Source: Blastobasis lacticolella (Eukaryota > Arthropoda > Insecta > Lepidoptera > Blastobasidae). Taken from it: a stretch of DNA of 64,000 nt. The position numbers were made by a program, and so were the translations under genes. Of this stretch, positions 1 through 9,306 are shown in pieces; position 1 is the stretch's first letter, and each line of letters opens with the position of its first letter. The DNA lies in assembly GCA_905147135.1 (NCBI GenBank), contig LR990051.1, positions 1,431,001-1,495,000 on the forward strand, given 5' to 3'. Below the pieces are notes generated by a model. That model worked only from the letters and a program-made list of their open reading frames with translations. It was not told the DNA's origin and made no database searches.

Positions 1-164
1 CGGCGTATCCGAGACATGCGAGTATGAACTCCAAAGGGTTCCCCCATGACGCCCGAGGTGGTGCTTCTTCCGCCAGCTGTGGTGCGCTGCCGTTCAGCTC
101 CTGGGAAATGGACTAGCACCGTTAAAATGTTATTTTTTAATGGTTCAAAACAGTCTCGTTTGTA
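1..164. other. GC-rich stub at window edge, unassigned
   Basis: The first ~120 bases are clearly more GC-rich than what follows and are open in one plus frame and one minus frame. No family could be recognised. It may be the end of a dispersed repeat or of an exon cut by the window edge. Confidence 0.3.
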
Positions 165-188
165 TTGGCCATATCGTCTTTCCAACAG

Positions 189-233
189 GTGAAATGGCGG
201 CACGGTGAGACTGAAATTCTTATCTTATCATCA
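189..233 (+). other. possible 45-nt internal exon (speculative)
   Basis: A pyrimidine-rich tract ending CCAACAG at 188 is followed by 15 open codons (VKWRHGETEILILSS) and a GTAAGG donor-like hexamer at 234. The W-x-H-G-E string is vaguely immunoglobulin-like but far too short to assign. The frame also stays open past the donor to 359. Chance occurrence is quite possible. Confidence 0.12.
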
Positions 234-359
234 GTAAGGACAAGCTTTACGTGGTATAAAATAGAATGTCCAGATTGGACCATTTACATGTCAGTCGCGG
301 CGCCCACATTGCCGAGATTTTATGGAAACATAAATGATATTAATTTATCTTTCCAATAA

Positions 360-720
360 AGTTAGTTTTACTGATAAGTTTGGTGCTTGTATGTATAGCG
401 GTTATTACGTTGGGGTTTTTTAAATTATCTGGTTAGCAAGAAAAAACAGTTACCTATGTTTTTGTCGTAGTTTGACCAGGTACTTGGTAAACAACTAAAT
501 CAAAGGTCATAAAAAAGGATTAAAAAACCTAAGAATCGAGGTTCTATTAAAAAACTGAAAACTTAGAAACAAGCCGAATGGTGTAAGTAAATAGATGTAT
601 AAAGTGTAAACGTTAGTTAAATTTAAACTTGAAGGAAGGCGGGGCCCATTTTCATATAAGAGAGTGGACATGGACACTTAATATTTATAGAGATCGTTCA
701 ATAGGTAAATAAAAATAAAT
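360..720. other. AT-rich, no recognisable feature
   Basis: Low-complexity AT-rich sequence with short TAAATAAA runs near the end, which is probably the tail of the following SINE. No gene, RNA or repeat unit was recognised. Confidence 0.5.
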
Positions 721-945
721 AAATAATTGTGGACAAATTCACACAGCGCCATCTAGCCCCAAAGTAAGCAAAGCTTGTGTTATGGGTGCTAGATAACTGA
801 TAAACTACTTATATACTTTTAAATACATACTTATTATACATAGAACAAAAATTAAAATTCATTATTTCAATTTCTGCCCGGCCGGGAATCGAACCAGGGA
901 CCTCTTGCGTGGCATCTTGACCACTGAACTACTCAGGTCGTCAAG
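721..945 (-). mobile_element. tRNA-derived SINE, family 1 (minus copy)
   Basis: Read on the minus strand this starts with a tRNA-like head (A-box-like GTAGTTCAGTGGTCAAGATG, B-box GGTTCGATTCC, then CGGCCGGGCAG). An AT-rich body follows, and the conserved end contains AAGCTTTGCTTACTTTGGGG and CTAGATGGCGCTGTGTGAAT. Related copies lie at 20432, 27757, 32712, 46257 and 52008. The head marks it as a Pol III retroposon rather than a tRNA gene: no acceptor stem closes and a SINE body follows. Confidence 0.8.
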
Positions 946-954
946 GTATATTAG

Positions 955-1078
955 AGGTCGCTTTAGAGGCGGGCAACGCATTGCTAACTCCCCTGGTGTT
1001 GCTGACGTCCATAGTTGGCGGTGACCACTTTCCGTCAGGTGGCCCGCTTGCCTGTTTGTCTGCCGTACAACATTAAAA
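955..1078 (+). repeat. 3' end of a CR1/Jockey-type LINE
   Basis: It contains the conserved tail words CCTGGTGTTGCTGACGTCCA, GGCGGTGACCACTTTCC and CAGGTGGCCCGCTTGCCTG, followed by an A-rich tract. The same tail occurs at 3480, 24190, 28283, 44240, 49925, 51140, 53480 and 60855. Only the non-coding 3' terminus is present, typical of strong 5' truncation. Confidence 0.65.
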
Positions 1079-2812
1079 AAACAATTTTTTTTAATGGTTG
1101 CTGCCCGCCTGCTTATCAGCTTAGATTATATTAAAGTAAAGTTTGTAAGATTGTTTGTAATAAATGTAAGATAAAGATAATATGGGTGTTATCAACATAT
1201 CTAATTATAAAAAAATCGGTAGCGAAAGTCACACTATTCCCGAATGTCATATTTTAGGTCGTGAAAATGTCATAGCTGCTTACTGAGTTCCGAAGCTATA
1301 GTTTAAAATATCAATCTTTCTTTAAAATATTCAATTAAGAAAATTATGCAGTTTTTAAAGTTCCAACACTGTCATGATCACAGCACCCAGTTGGACGGCC
1401 ATAAATTATACAAAACTTTGCGAGAACATGAAAATCAGGAAGAGCACTAAAACTTAATCCCCTCAAACAAGGGAATAATCGTTCTAATTTATATGTAAAT
1501 CCATCTCAAACTACGGACAGAAGTTCAATGGAGTCGTCGAGTTTTAGTTCGATTCTCGTCGCCTTATTCAAATAATATTATACAGAAGTTAGTCTGGCTG
1601 AGCCACTGAAAACTACGGACCAAGTTCTTGTCTACATATTTTAAGTTCATGGTGTATCTAGGCTAAGGAGAGGTTATGGGCGTGGAGTTGCTTTTAAGGT
1701 ATGGCAAGAATTGACAAAACATCTTGCTATGTACTTATTAACCCGACTACGGCTCAAAAGGAGAGGTTATGACGTTTTGGGTCCAAAGAACAAACTACTC
1801 GCTATATACCGGTTGGGCCTCTTTGTATTTGTTCTACTTGTCTGATCATTTGCTTTTAACATCTCGATAAATTAAAGATTAGATTAGATTACTTTATTTA
1901 TCATTGAAACTCAAATTTTAATTTTAAAAAATTCATAATATAAGTAAGTCACTAAGATATAGTTACAAAAATAAATAAAGATGTCATAGAATAATAATTT
2001 CCAAAATACATAAAAACAAAAGCAGTCAATACGTAAAATCTCAAATAATTAAAAAATAATTGAAGTAATTAGTCATTAGTCAAACTTTTATTAAAATATA
2101 AAATAATTTAATTATATTTAAGGTATGCAAAACAGTTTCAATATAAAAATAGTCAAATATCATAATCAAAATATAATAAAACAATATAGTAGTAAGTTCC
2201 AGTACAGGTACAAGATAAAACGATCTTATTATTAAAGATGACACTACATTTATCCACAACGAGGTTTCTACCAACTTTGGAGTTTTGACCTTTGAACCTT
2301 ACAAGACTCGCCTTGCAGACGGTGTGGATCAATCAGTATTAAATCATATAAATTAAACTATATTAATAACAGCATACTTGTATTGTTAAATGAAATACAC
2401 TAAAAATATTAATACATTCTCAACTTGACTGTTTTAAAGTTTCAATAAGTTCATTTCATTTCATTTCATTTCATTTATTTGCTGTTAAATGGTACAATAT
2501 GGTACAGTTATCTATCTATGGTAGGCTATCTTTAGGAATTCTTGCATCCTCCTTATATTTTGATGAAATAACAAAATGTCACCCTGAAATTATCGTATGC
2601 TTTATCATTAAAAGTGAAAGATTTATCACGTTTGGATTAGTAATTCACGAGACTGACTACTTATCTTTATTAAGTTGTTTCCTACTAAAAGTAAAAGTAC
2701 TTATTAGATTAGGTATTGTAGAATATCCTGGATATTATTGGTTTGTCCTCGGGCGTGCTTGAGTCAATATTCAGTAGCTCCATGTATATTCCAATTTACA
2801 TATAGCAACTTT
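1079..2812. other. AT-rich stretch with simple repeats
   Basis: No coding feature was recognised. A short (TCATT)n run lies at about 2451-2475, and AT-rich sequence at 1865-2260 may be a reversed retroposon tail. ORFs here are short and AT-driven. Confidence 0.45.
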
Positions 2813-2858
2813 TATTGTATTCCTAATGTTTGATGACACATACATTAGGAATACAATA
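2813..2858. repeat. 17-bp perfect inverted repeat, 12-nt loop
   Basis: TATTGTATTCCTAATGT at 2813-2829 is exactly complementary to ACATTAGGAATACAATA at 2842-2858. It could extrude as a hairpin. No coding context explains it. Confidence 0.8.
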
Positions 2859-3137
2859 CAAAAAATTTGGTTTTTCAAATTTTGTTATTTCATTCTTAGT
2901 CCTTTCGAAATTTGCTGGATTAAGTTTGCGTAACCACAGAAGTTGCATCGGTGGGAACGAGTGGTGGGGTATAGCCCATGATTTGTCCTAAATGTTTATT
3001 CAATTTTGGTTTCTATACTAATGACAGAAAGCTTATTTTATTATTTTTAAACAACCGCTCAGCACCCGTATCTCAGTCACCGATCGTCTAACCAAATGAA
3101 AACGAACGACCAGAAGACAGGGTTCTCTAATTAACAA

Positions 3138-3625
3138 ATGCATACTGCGAAACTGCCGAACTGCTTAATCCTTTTGACTCTGTACAGCAAACTAATGACA
3201 AGCACTAACAAGGAAGTTAGAACTACTTATTTGCTGTTCAAAGGGATTTTGGTTTCCTATGTCTTCAACCGGTTGTATATTAGGAAATATTTAAAGGAAC
3301 TTTCTGATCTAGTGCCCAAAGCACAATTCCGCTATGGAACCACCAGCCGCGGGTTGGGTCTTACTACCCTCTGTTGGTGTCCACGCGAAGGTTCGAATGA
3401 ATGTTTTTTCTTCGTACGATTCGGATGTGGAATGAGCTCCCGACCACAGTGTTTTCTTTGGACTATGACATGGGATCGTTTATGAGGTGTTTTAAAGGAG
3501 AGGTGGGCAACGAATTGGTGATACCACTGGTGTTGCTGATGGTCATAGGCGACGACCACCACTTTCCATCGGTTGCCCTGTTTGCCTGTTTGTCTATCCC
3601 TATACCTGTACGGTAACATAAAAAA
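3138..3625 (+). pseudogene. decayed C-terminus and 3' tail of a CR1/Jockey-type LINE
   Basis: The 3138 reading frame contains FNRLYIRKYLKELSDLVPK and AQFRYGT, matching the post-RT region of the same LINE family seen at 8870-9110 (FYRLHFRGCVKQLHDLIP, AHFRYR). After a frameshift the text continues as MWNELPTTVFSLDYDMGSF, the usual W-N-E-L-P motif near the end of these ORF2 proteins. The non-coding tail (CCACTGGTGTTGCTGATGG, then a GGCGACGACC word) and CATAAAAAA follow. It is broken by at least one frameshift and lacks RT and endonuclease, so it is a dead 5'-truncated copy. Confidence 0.7.
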
Positions 3626-3639
3626 ATGCAATGTGAACA

Positions 3640-5340
3640 TGGGTTTCTTTCTCCCACAGATGGTACTTTCTCTAGAGATGAAGAGGTGGTAACTTTCATA
3701 CCACCGTCTCAGACGTTGCGCCTAGCTGAGGCGGATTTACTGTTCGGATACTGCGTGTTCGGTGTTCGGACGCTACGCAACTAGGCAGACGCTGCGCGTT
3801 TGATGTTTGGACACAACGCGACGGCAAGGCGGACGCTGCGCGATTGCTGCCCGCGGAGGCTGCGCGTACGCGGTTTTTAAGAAAATTTGCTATGAGCCTG
3901 CTGATATTAGTGCAGGATTTAAAAATTGCACAAGTATTTGGATAAGGTGCGCAGACAACGCGCACAGTAACGCGTAAGCACGGGCTTTTAGGGAAGTACC
4001 CAGGCAGAAATAGATAAGGTGAAGTCACCGACCAGACGGATTCCTTAAGACTCGATAAGGTTCTATCGCCGGCGCCGGTAGAAAAAACAACAAATTTAAA
4101 ATTTCTGTACTCACGAACAAAGAATAATGGTGAAATGATTATGATCGCGTTAATGAAATATTTTATCAACCTAAACATCAACGATAAGCGTTATAGGTAT
4201 TTATTAATAAAGATCAATCAGTTTTCTTCATATCTATTGTTACGATAAACCTCATTAGAAATTAATATACCTACTTAATTGAAGATATGGCGCAACACAG
4301 ACTGTATATTACAATAATTATTTTAATTAGGTTGGCAGATAATTCTAAAATTTTCCAAGTCGCTTTTAGTTTCATAACAAAGTAATACAATATACTCAGT
4401 GATATTACGAGTACGTACATACAATAACATCATGATTGTCTTAACAATATTATTTAAACTGTTGTAAATTATTTACAAGTCAGTTCATAAATTCTACTAG
4501 ATACAATTGACAATTGGCCGCCAGTTCCTTCTCCTGCTGTAATTTTAAGTATCCATTGTATTCTTTTAAATGTACAATAAAGCGTTCATTCATTTATTCA
4601 TTCCAATGATTCCGAACTTCAACGTGGTCCTTGCGGGAATGGGTCCGTAATGTAATAACCTTGTTTTATCATGCGGACGAAGTCAGTAATAATATAAAGT
4701 AAAGTTAGTAATATTATAAGTTTGTAAGGACATATTGACGATTGTTACTCTGTAATTGAATAAACTACCAAAAGTCTGATTCGAGAAATAGATTCTAATG
4801 AAATTATAAGCCAGACTAATAAATTAACTAGGATTTATCTTATCCCGAAATTAAGTGTGTTTCGTGGGAGCACTGCGTAACCGAATATTACACCTGGATG
4901 TCGCGGGCAACTTAATCTACATTCAACTTAGCCTAACAAAAAAACCCATATAACCAACCTACTGATAAAAAAGTTGATCCAGGTCCCCCGAATTAGGAAA
5001 GTGCCCAGAAGGCTGGCTACGTAGCCCCGCTGGATAGCGAGGCTTATACGCTTACCCAAGACGAGGCCTGCCTTTTGGTCATTCGTATTTTCGACCAGGC
5101 GCATTTTTCGTATTTACGTTCATATATTAAAACTTATTGTAATGTTTTGTGTTTCAAACGTTACTATAATCACACAGATCAAAGTGCGTGCAAACACAAA
5201 GGGTTGCAACTGACAATACTTGCGTAGCGATCGGCACTGTGCGTCTATCAAAATGAAAGAAATTGACCAATCATAGAGCTGTATAGTAATCATCCATCTT
5301 TATAAGTCCATGTTGTTGACTTGCCTGTGTATCAAGCGGT
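3640..5340. other. AT-rich stretch with small repeat fragments
   Basis: At 3690-3870 a GC-rich patch repeats GGACGCTGCGCG-like words; it carries a 161-codon minus-strand ORF that I regard as accidental. 4505-4595 looks like a retroposon 3' end (AATAAAGCG then TTCATTCATT). 4608-4690 shares the CGAACTTCAACGTGGT/CGGACGAAGTC repeat found at 20345 and 46378. 4960-5110 is a GC-rich segment with CCCGCTGGATAGCGAGGCTT, probably another dispersed repeat. No gene was recognised. Confidence 0.4.
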
Positions 5341-5342
5341 TC

Positions 5343-5488
5343 TTTACACAAAGGTTGCCTGGTAGAGATCGCTTACAGCGATAAGGCCGCCTTTGCCCAC
5401 AACTAGTTATGGTTTTTTGTCGGAACTTCTTAATGTAATTATTCTTGTGTGAGCAATAAAGAATTTATCTATCTATCTATCTAACTAT
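5343..5488 (+). repeat. retroposon 3' end with ATCGCT hairpin and ATCT tail
   Basis: It contains GAGATCGCTTACAGCGATAA, which folds as a 6-bp ATCGCT/AGCGAT stem, followed by GGCCGCCTTTGCCC, GCAATAAAGAAT and an (ATCT)n microsatellite at about 5464-5488. This order is typical of a lepidopteran non-LTR 3' terminus ending in a simple-repeat tail. Confidence 0.55.
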
Positions 5489-5489
5489 T

Positions 5490-6300
5490 TAAATTAGACA
5501 AGTTTATTCATGTTTATGAGGTGTTTGATTGAAATATTCATACAATATTATTTATTTATTTGTGAGAATACTTACAGCTGTTAAAATTAAGTATATTGGT
5601 AACTTTAAACATATTTTAGCCAATTACATGTTTACGCTTATAGATTTAATTTAATATAACTATAAACAATTAAAATAAAAAATAAATTACCTTGCTCATA
5701 GCGTTATTTCCACTAACCATCTCCAGAGAGAGACCTTTGTGTAGTCTTGGATGATCTTGACGCACTTAAAGGAACACATAAGCAACGATCTAACGGAGAG
5801 CACACAAGCGTGCGTCTATTTTCACACGTTAGATAGGACAGCGCAATAGCACCGCGCAGGAAGCGATATCCGACTGGAATACTCGCTGAAATCGGACGAT
5901 CTACGTGATAAGGCTGATATTAAAAAAAGTGTTATCACCGACTTAACACCTTTAGATAAATACAATGAATTTATTAAGGGTAATAAAGAGAAGGCGTGTC
6001 CGCTTCGTAGCTAAGCTTGTGATAATTATTGCCACAGTTCAAAGGGTTTACTGTCATTATAATTGGTAATGGCTTCACTGGGAAGCTGATTCTGAAGATA
6101 AGGGGGAGCAGCGGCAAATAAGTACCACGAAGCGGGACGTCCCCATTGAACTAGTATATCTAAGTCTTTGGACGTCCCCTTTAAAGTTAACTAGCCATCA
6201 TGGGGAAACTGTTATACGGACGTGAAGAAAGGTTTGACCCCCTCTCTTTAACCTATTATTTCTTCGAATATTTTAAAGGTATGATCTAAAAAATCTAAAT
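5490..6300. other. AT-rich, no recognisable gene
   Basis: Nothing coding is supported. The only modest structure is the near duplication of ACGTCCCC words around 6140 and 6175. Confidence 0.4.
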
Positions 6301-6304
6301 AATC

Positions 6305-6480
6305 ATCTTAGCAGTAATGTCCTGGTGGTGCTATCGTACGAGAGCCCGGGCTCTGCCTTGACTATGATCCACGATTCAGCAAATCTTCTATCTGACCTCC
6401 GTGACCCTGCTACCAGGGGAACCTGACCAGATTGGATCATGGTTGTATATTCAGTCGCTGACGATTTCATCACTATTATT
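6305..6480 (-). mobile_element. SINE family 2 fragment (minus)
   Basis: The sequence matches the 3' half of the SINE whose fullest copy is at 49566-49908: it keeps GACCTCCGTGACCCTGCTAC and CTGACCAGATTGGATCATGG. The tRNA-like head is missing, so the copy is truncated. Confidence 0.7.
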
Positions 6481-6657
6481 TCCCTCACTTATTCTATTCT
6501 TTTGTTGCTATTTTATAAAAAGCAATCTAACTACTAACCAGGCCAGGTAATTATCCTTTTCCATCTGCGCTTGCCAACATTTGCGTCTACCCTATTCTTT
6601 TTCCGCCAGTTACTTAGTTTTGTCGATTGACGGATAGGTGAGAATATCTAGACCTAA

Positions 6658-6771
6658 TGTTTTGAAGTATCGCGGTTATTATCACACAGTTTAAAGGTAT
6701 GTTCCGGGTCCGGGTTTATATCGGGCTACTCATAGACCTTACGCGGTAAGAAACCCAGAATACACCTTTAA
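6658..6771. mobile_element. short MITE-like repeat with TTAA at both ends
   Basis: Between TTAA at 6691-6694 and TTAA at 6768-6771 lie imperfect inverted ends AGGTATGTTCCGGGT and ACCCAGAATACACCT. TTAA on both sides suggests a piggyBac-type MITE. The upstream flank from 6658 (TTTGAAGTATCGCGGTTATT) is also shared with the related copy at 8572-8841, so the true element may be longer than the TTAA-bounded part. Confidence 0.45.
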
Positions 6772-6874
6772 TATATCTATGTTTTTTAAATCAAGATCGC
6801 GATTCGCTGAACATGATAAAGATTTAACGTGTAGGATTGCGCCGTCCTTACTGTGCGCTGTTTAAAATAGTAGT

Positions 6875-7493
6875 TTATGCAACTGTCATATAAAAGGGGT
6901 ATTAAAACATGAGTGTCTGTTTATCATGATAATAGTTTGACACGAGTGTTTTAATACCTAATTATATGCAGTTGCATACACTACTTTATCTACACTCAAA
7001 TTTTTATATTAAAATATCGTACCTATAATTTTCTTGAAGTAAGCTGCGAGTCAGTTCCGTTGTATCTACGCGTCGAGGGAAATTCACTTCACTACTTTAC
7101 ATTTATGTATTCATTTACTTCAAAAAAAAAAAAACATGCACAAACACAAATTACAACAATTATAAAAAATATTCTGTGTAGCGGGAAAATAATTACACAC
7201 AAATATAAACAGGAAAATTTAATTTTTGTATTTGAATTTTGAATTTGTCAAAGACATTTAGGTATACAGCCTACATTTCGCCGTGTCTCGGCGCCCGACA
7301 AACATTTAAAAAATAAAAGTGTTGCATAATGATTAAAAATTTATTTTACGTTACAGCTGTAATGAAATTAGTATGGGAAATGCTGTATCGAAAAGTAATT
7401 TTTTAAATTTTTATAGACTGGCGTGAAAAAAGTGTATCCTTAAACAACTGTTTTCGAATATGACATTGGAACATTACGCTATGAGTGTAGATA
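6875..7493 (+). repeat. ~600-bp dispersed repeat, copy 1
   Basis: Nearly the same sequence recurs at 41035-41620, from TTTATGCAACTGTCATATAA at the start to GAGTGTAGATAAA at the end. The first ~110 bp form an imperfect inverted repeat: GGTATTAAAACATGAGTGTC faces GACACGAGTGTTTTAATACC, and TATGCAACTG faces CAGTTGCATA. Internal ORFs are short and not conserved in length between copies, so it is probably a non-autonomous transposon. Confidence 0.65.
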
Positions 7494-7736
7494 AACATCA
7501 TAACATCACAAGGTATCGCTAATTTGTTATGATTCATAGAAACGTGTTTCCCCCATCCTTAAGTAGTTTTATTAATCGATAATTGAAGAGCGAGTAACTG
7601 ATATATTTGGTAGATTTAAATAAGTGCACAATTCTCTCTAACCCAACGTCTTATTCAAATCCTTATAATAAATGTTAATGCCAAAATAAGCTATAACTTT
7701 GTGTAAATCCATGATAACTGGAGATAAGATACATGG

Positions 7737-9240
7737 AGTGACGAAATCAAGATTGACGGTGTAGTTGACGTGACGTCTCCTATTCTCACGCATCTGTATC
7801 GCTTCTCACTTAAGACTGGTATTGTATCTAAAGCATGGAAGCTTTCCAATGTGCAGCCCGTGCCCAAAAAGGGCAGCCGCGCAGACCCTGCCAACTACCG
7901 CCCTATTTCGGTCACCTCTATATTCTGTAAGATTATGGAGCGTGCACTGAACAAGAAACTCCTTGCGCATCTTAAAGGTAAAGATCTCCTGAGCCAGTAC
8001 GGATTCCGTCGTGGTCGGCCGACTGCGGACCTACGGCTGTAGGTCACTCATATTATATGAAGTGAGGCCATTGACTAGCATGGTGAGGGCCTTGCTGGCT
8101 CTTGATTTTCCAAAGCCTTTGACAGGATTTGCCACGTATTTTCTAAGCGAGCTTCCCTCATACAGTACTCCTGCTGGCCTTTGCACCTGAATATCTGATT
8201 TTCTGGGTTGACGATCAAGTCGTGTAGTTCTAGATTAATTCACGTCTGATCGACGCTATCGACGCGGGAGTTCTTCAGGGGTCGGTTCTGTCCGGGACCC
8301 TTATCCTGCTGCATGTTAAGACCTGCTTGTACTCGGTACCTTGAGGTTTGCAGACGACAGCACAGTATCGGATATAAATAATCTATCTGTCAAAGGCAAC
8401 AGCCAACAGGGACGATATTCAATTTTGTCGAGAAGTCATGGTTGGTCGTTTGAACGAAGCTCTCATGGTAGTGCCAGATTGAAGTAGATACTGCTGCCAC
8501 CTCTGGGATGGATCAGCCAAATACCAACTGGTCGCTTTAGATTCGCTGGAAAAACATGCTAGGAATATAATGTTTGAAGCTATCGCGGTTATTATAACAT
8601 ATTTTTAAGGTTATGTTCCGAGTTTCCTACCGTTTACCTTTCTTGACGAGTAGACCGAGTTTAAGTTTCGGCACACCACACTGACCGTTCACTCACTTGT
8701 TTAGCTATTGCTAACCAACACCGTCTGGCGCTCGCAGCTCTCCAGTCGTCCCGTGACCATGATGTATGAAACTGTGTTGAAATATCGGGCTACTCGTCAA
8801 TAAAGATACGCGGTAGGACACCCGGAACAAACCCTTACAAAATGCTAGGAAGATAATTTGTGACCTGCAATTGATTGAAGCTAAGCTGCAGAGCCTCGAG
8901 CATCGGCGTGGGGTTGCGCGACTGTTTGTCTTCTATAGGTTGCATTTCAGAGGGTGTGTGAAGCAGCTGCACGACCTTATTCCGCCGGCCCATTTCCGCT
9001 ATCGGGAGACGCGATCTGGGCGAACGCTTCATGGTTATGACGTGGTTCTTTCAGCTATCTGCACGAGCCGCTTTAGTTCAAACTTTATAAAGCGTACGGA
9101 TAAGGAATGAACCGTTACCTGCGAATGTTTCCCCTGATCATTATAATCTAGACGCCTTCAAGGCTAGAGTGAATAGGCTGTTCCTAGACAGGTTACTAGG
9201 CCGCATTGTCACTTACCACCAGGTGAGATATAAAAAACAA
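7737..9240 (+). pseudogene. decayed CR1/Jockey-type LINE ORF2 (reverse transcriptase)
   Basis: The start reads as the RT fingers: WKLSNVQPVPKKGSRADPAN then YRPISVTSIFCKIMERALN and QYGFRRGRPTADL, ending in a stop near 8041. Beyond it the same protein is still traceable through stops and frameshifts: VTHIL, FSKAFDRICHV near 8110, and FADDSTVSD at 8347, where the catalytic FADD box survives. CCHLWDGSAKYQLVALDSLE near 8495 follows, and after the insert at 8572-8841 it resumes with CDLQLIEAKLQSLEHRRG and [38 protein letters not shown] segment follows near 9135, then the tail near 9235. Endonuclease and ORF1 are absent. The family is common in Lepidoptera; CR1 versus Jockey is inferred. Confidence 0.85.
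8572..8841. mobile_element. 270-bp insert with 16-bp target duplication inside the LINE
   Basis: ATGCTAGGAATATAAT at 8556-8571 and ATGCTAGGAAGATAAT at 8842-8857 flank the insert with one mismatch, and removing it rejoins the LINE reading. Inside, TTAAGGTTATGTTCCGAGT at 8605 faces ACCCGGAACAAACCCTTAC at 8820-8838, the inverted ends also seen at 6691-6771. A long variable-length duplication points to retroposition of a larger unit that carried these ends. Confidence 0.65.
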
Positions 9241-9306
9241 AAGCAAACGTGATCCTGTGATCTGGGATCCAGAGCCACGCTCACGATTGAGATTGGCTGT
9301 AGTAGA

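Noticed and set aside
3696..4181. 161-codon minus-strand ORF
   Set aside because: Runs through a GC-rich irregular repeat and AT-rich flank; no recognisable domain or splice context.
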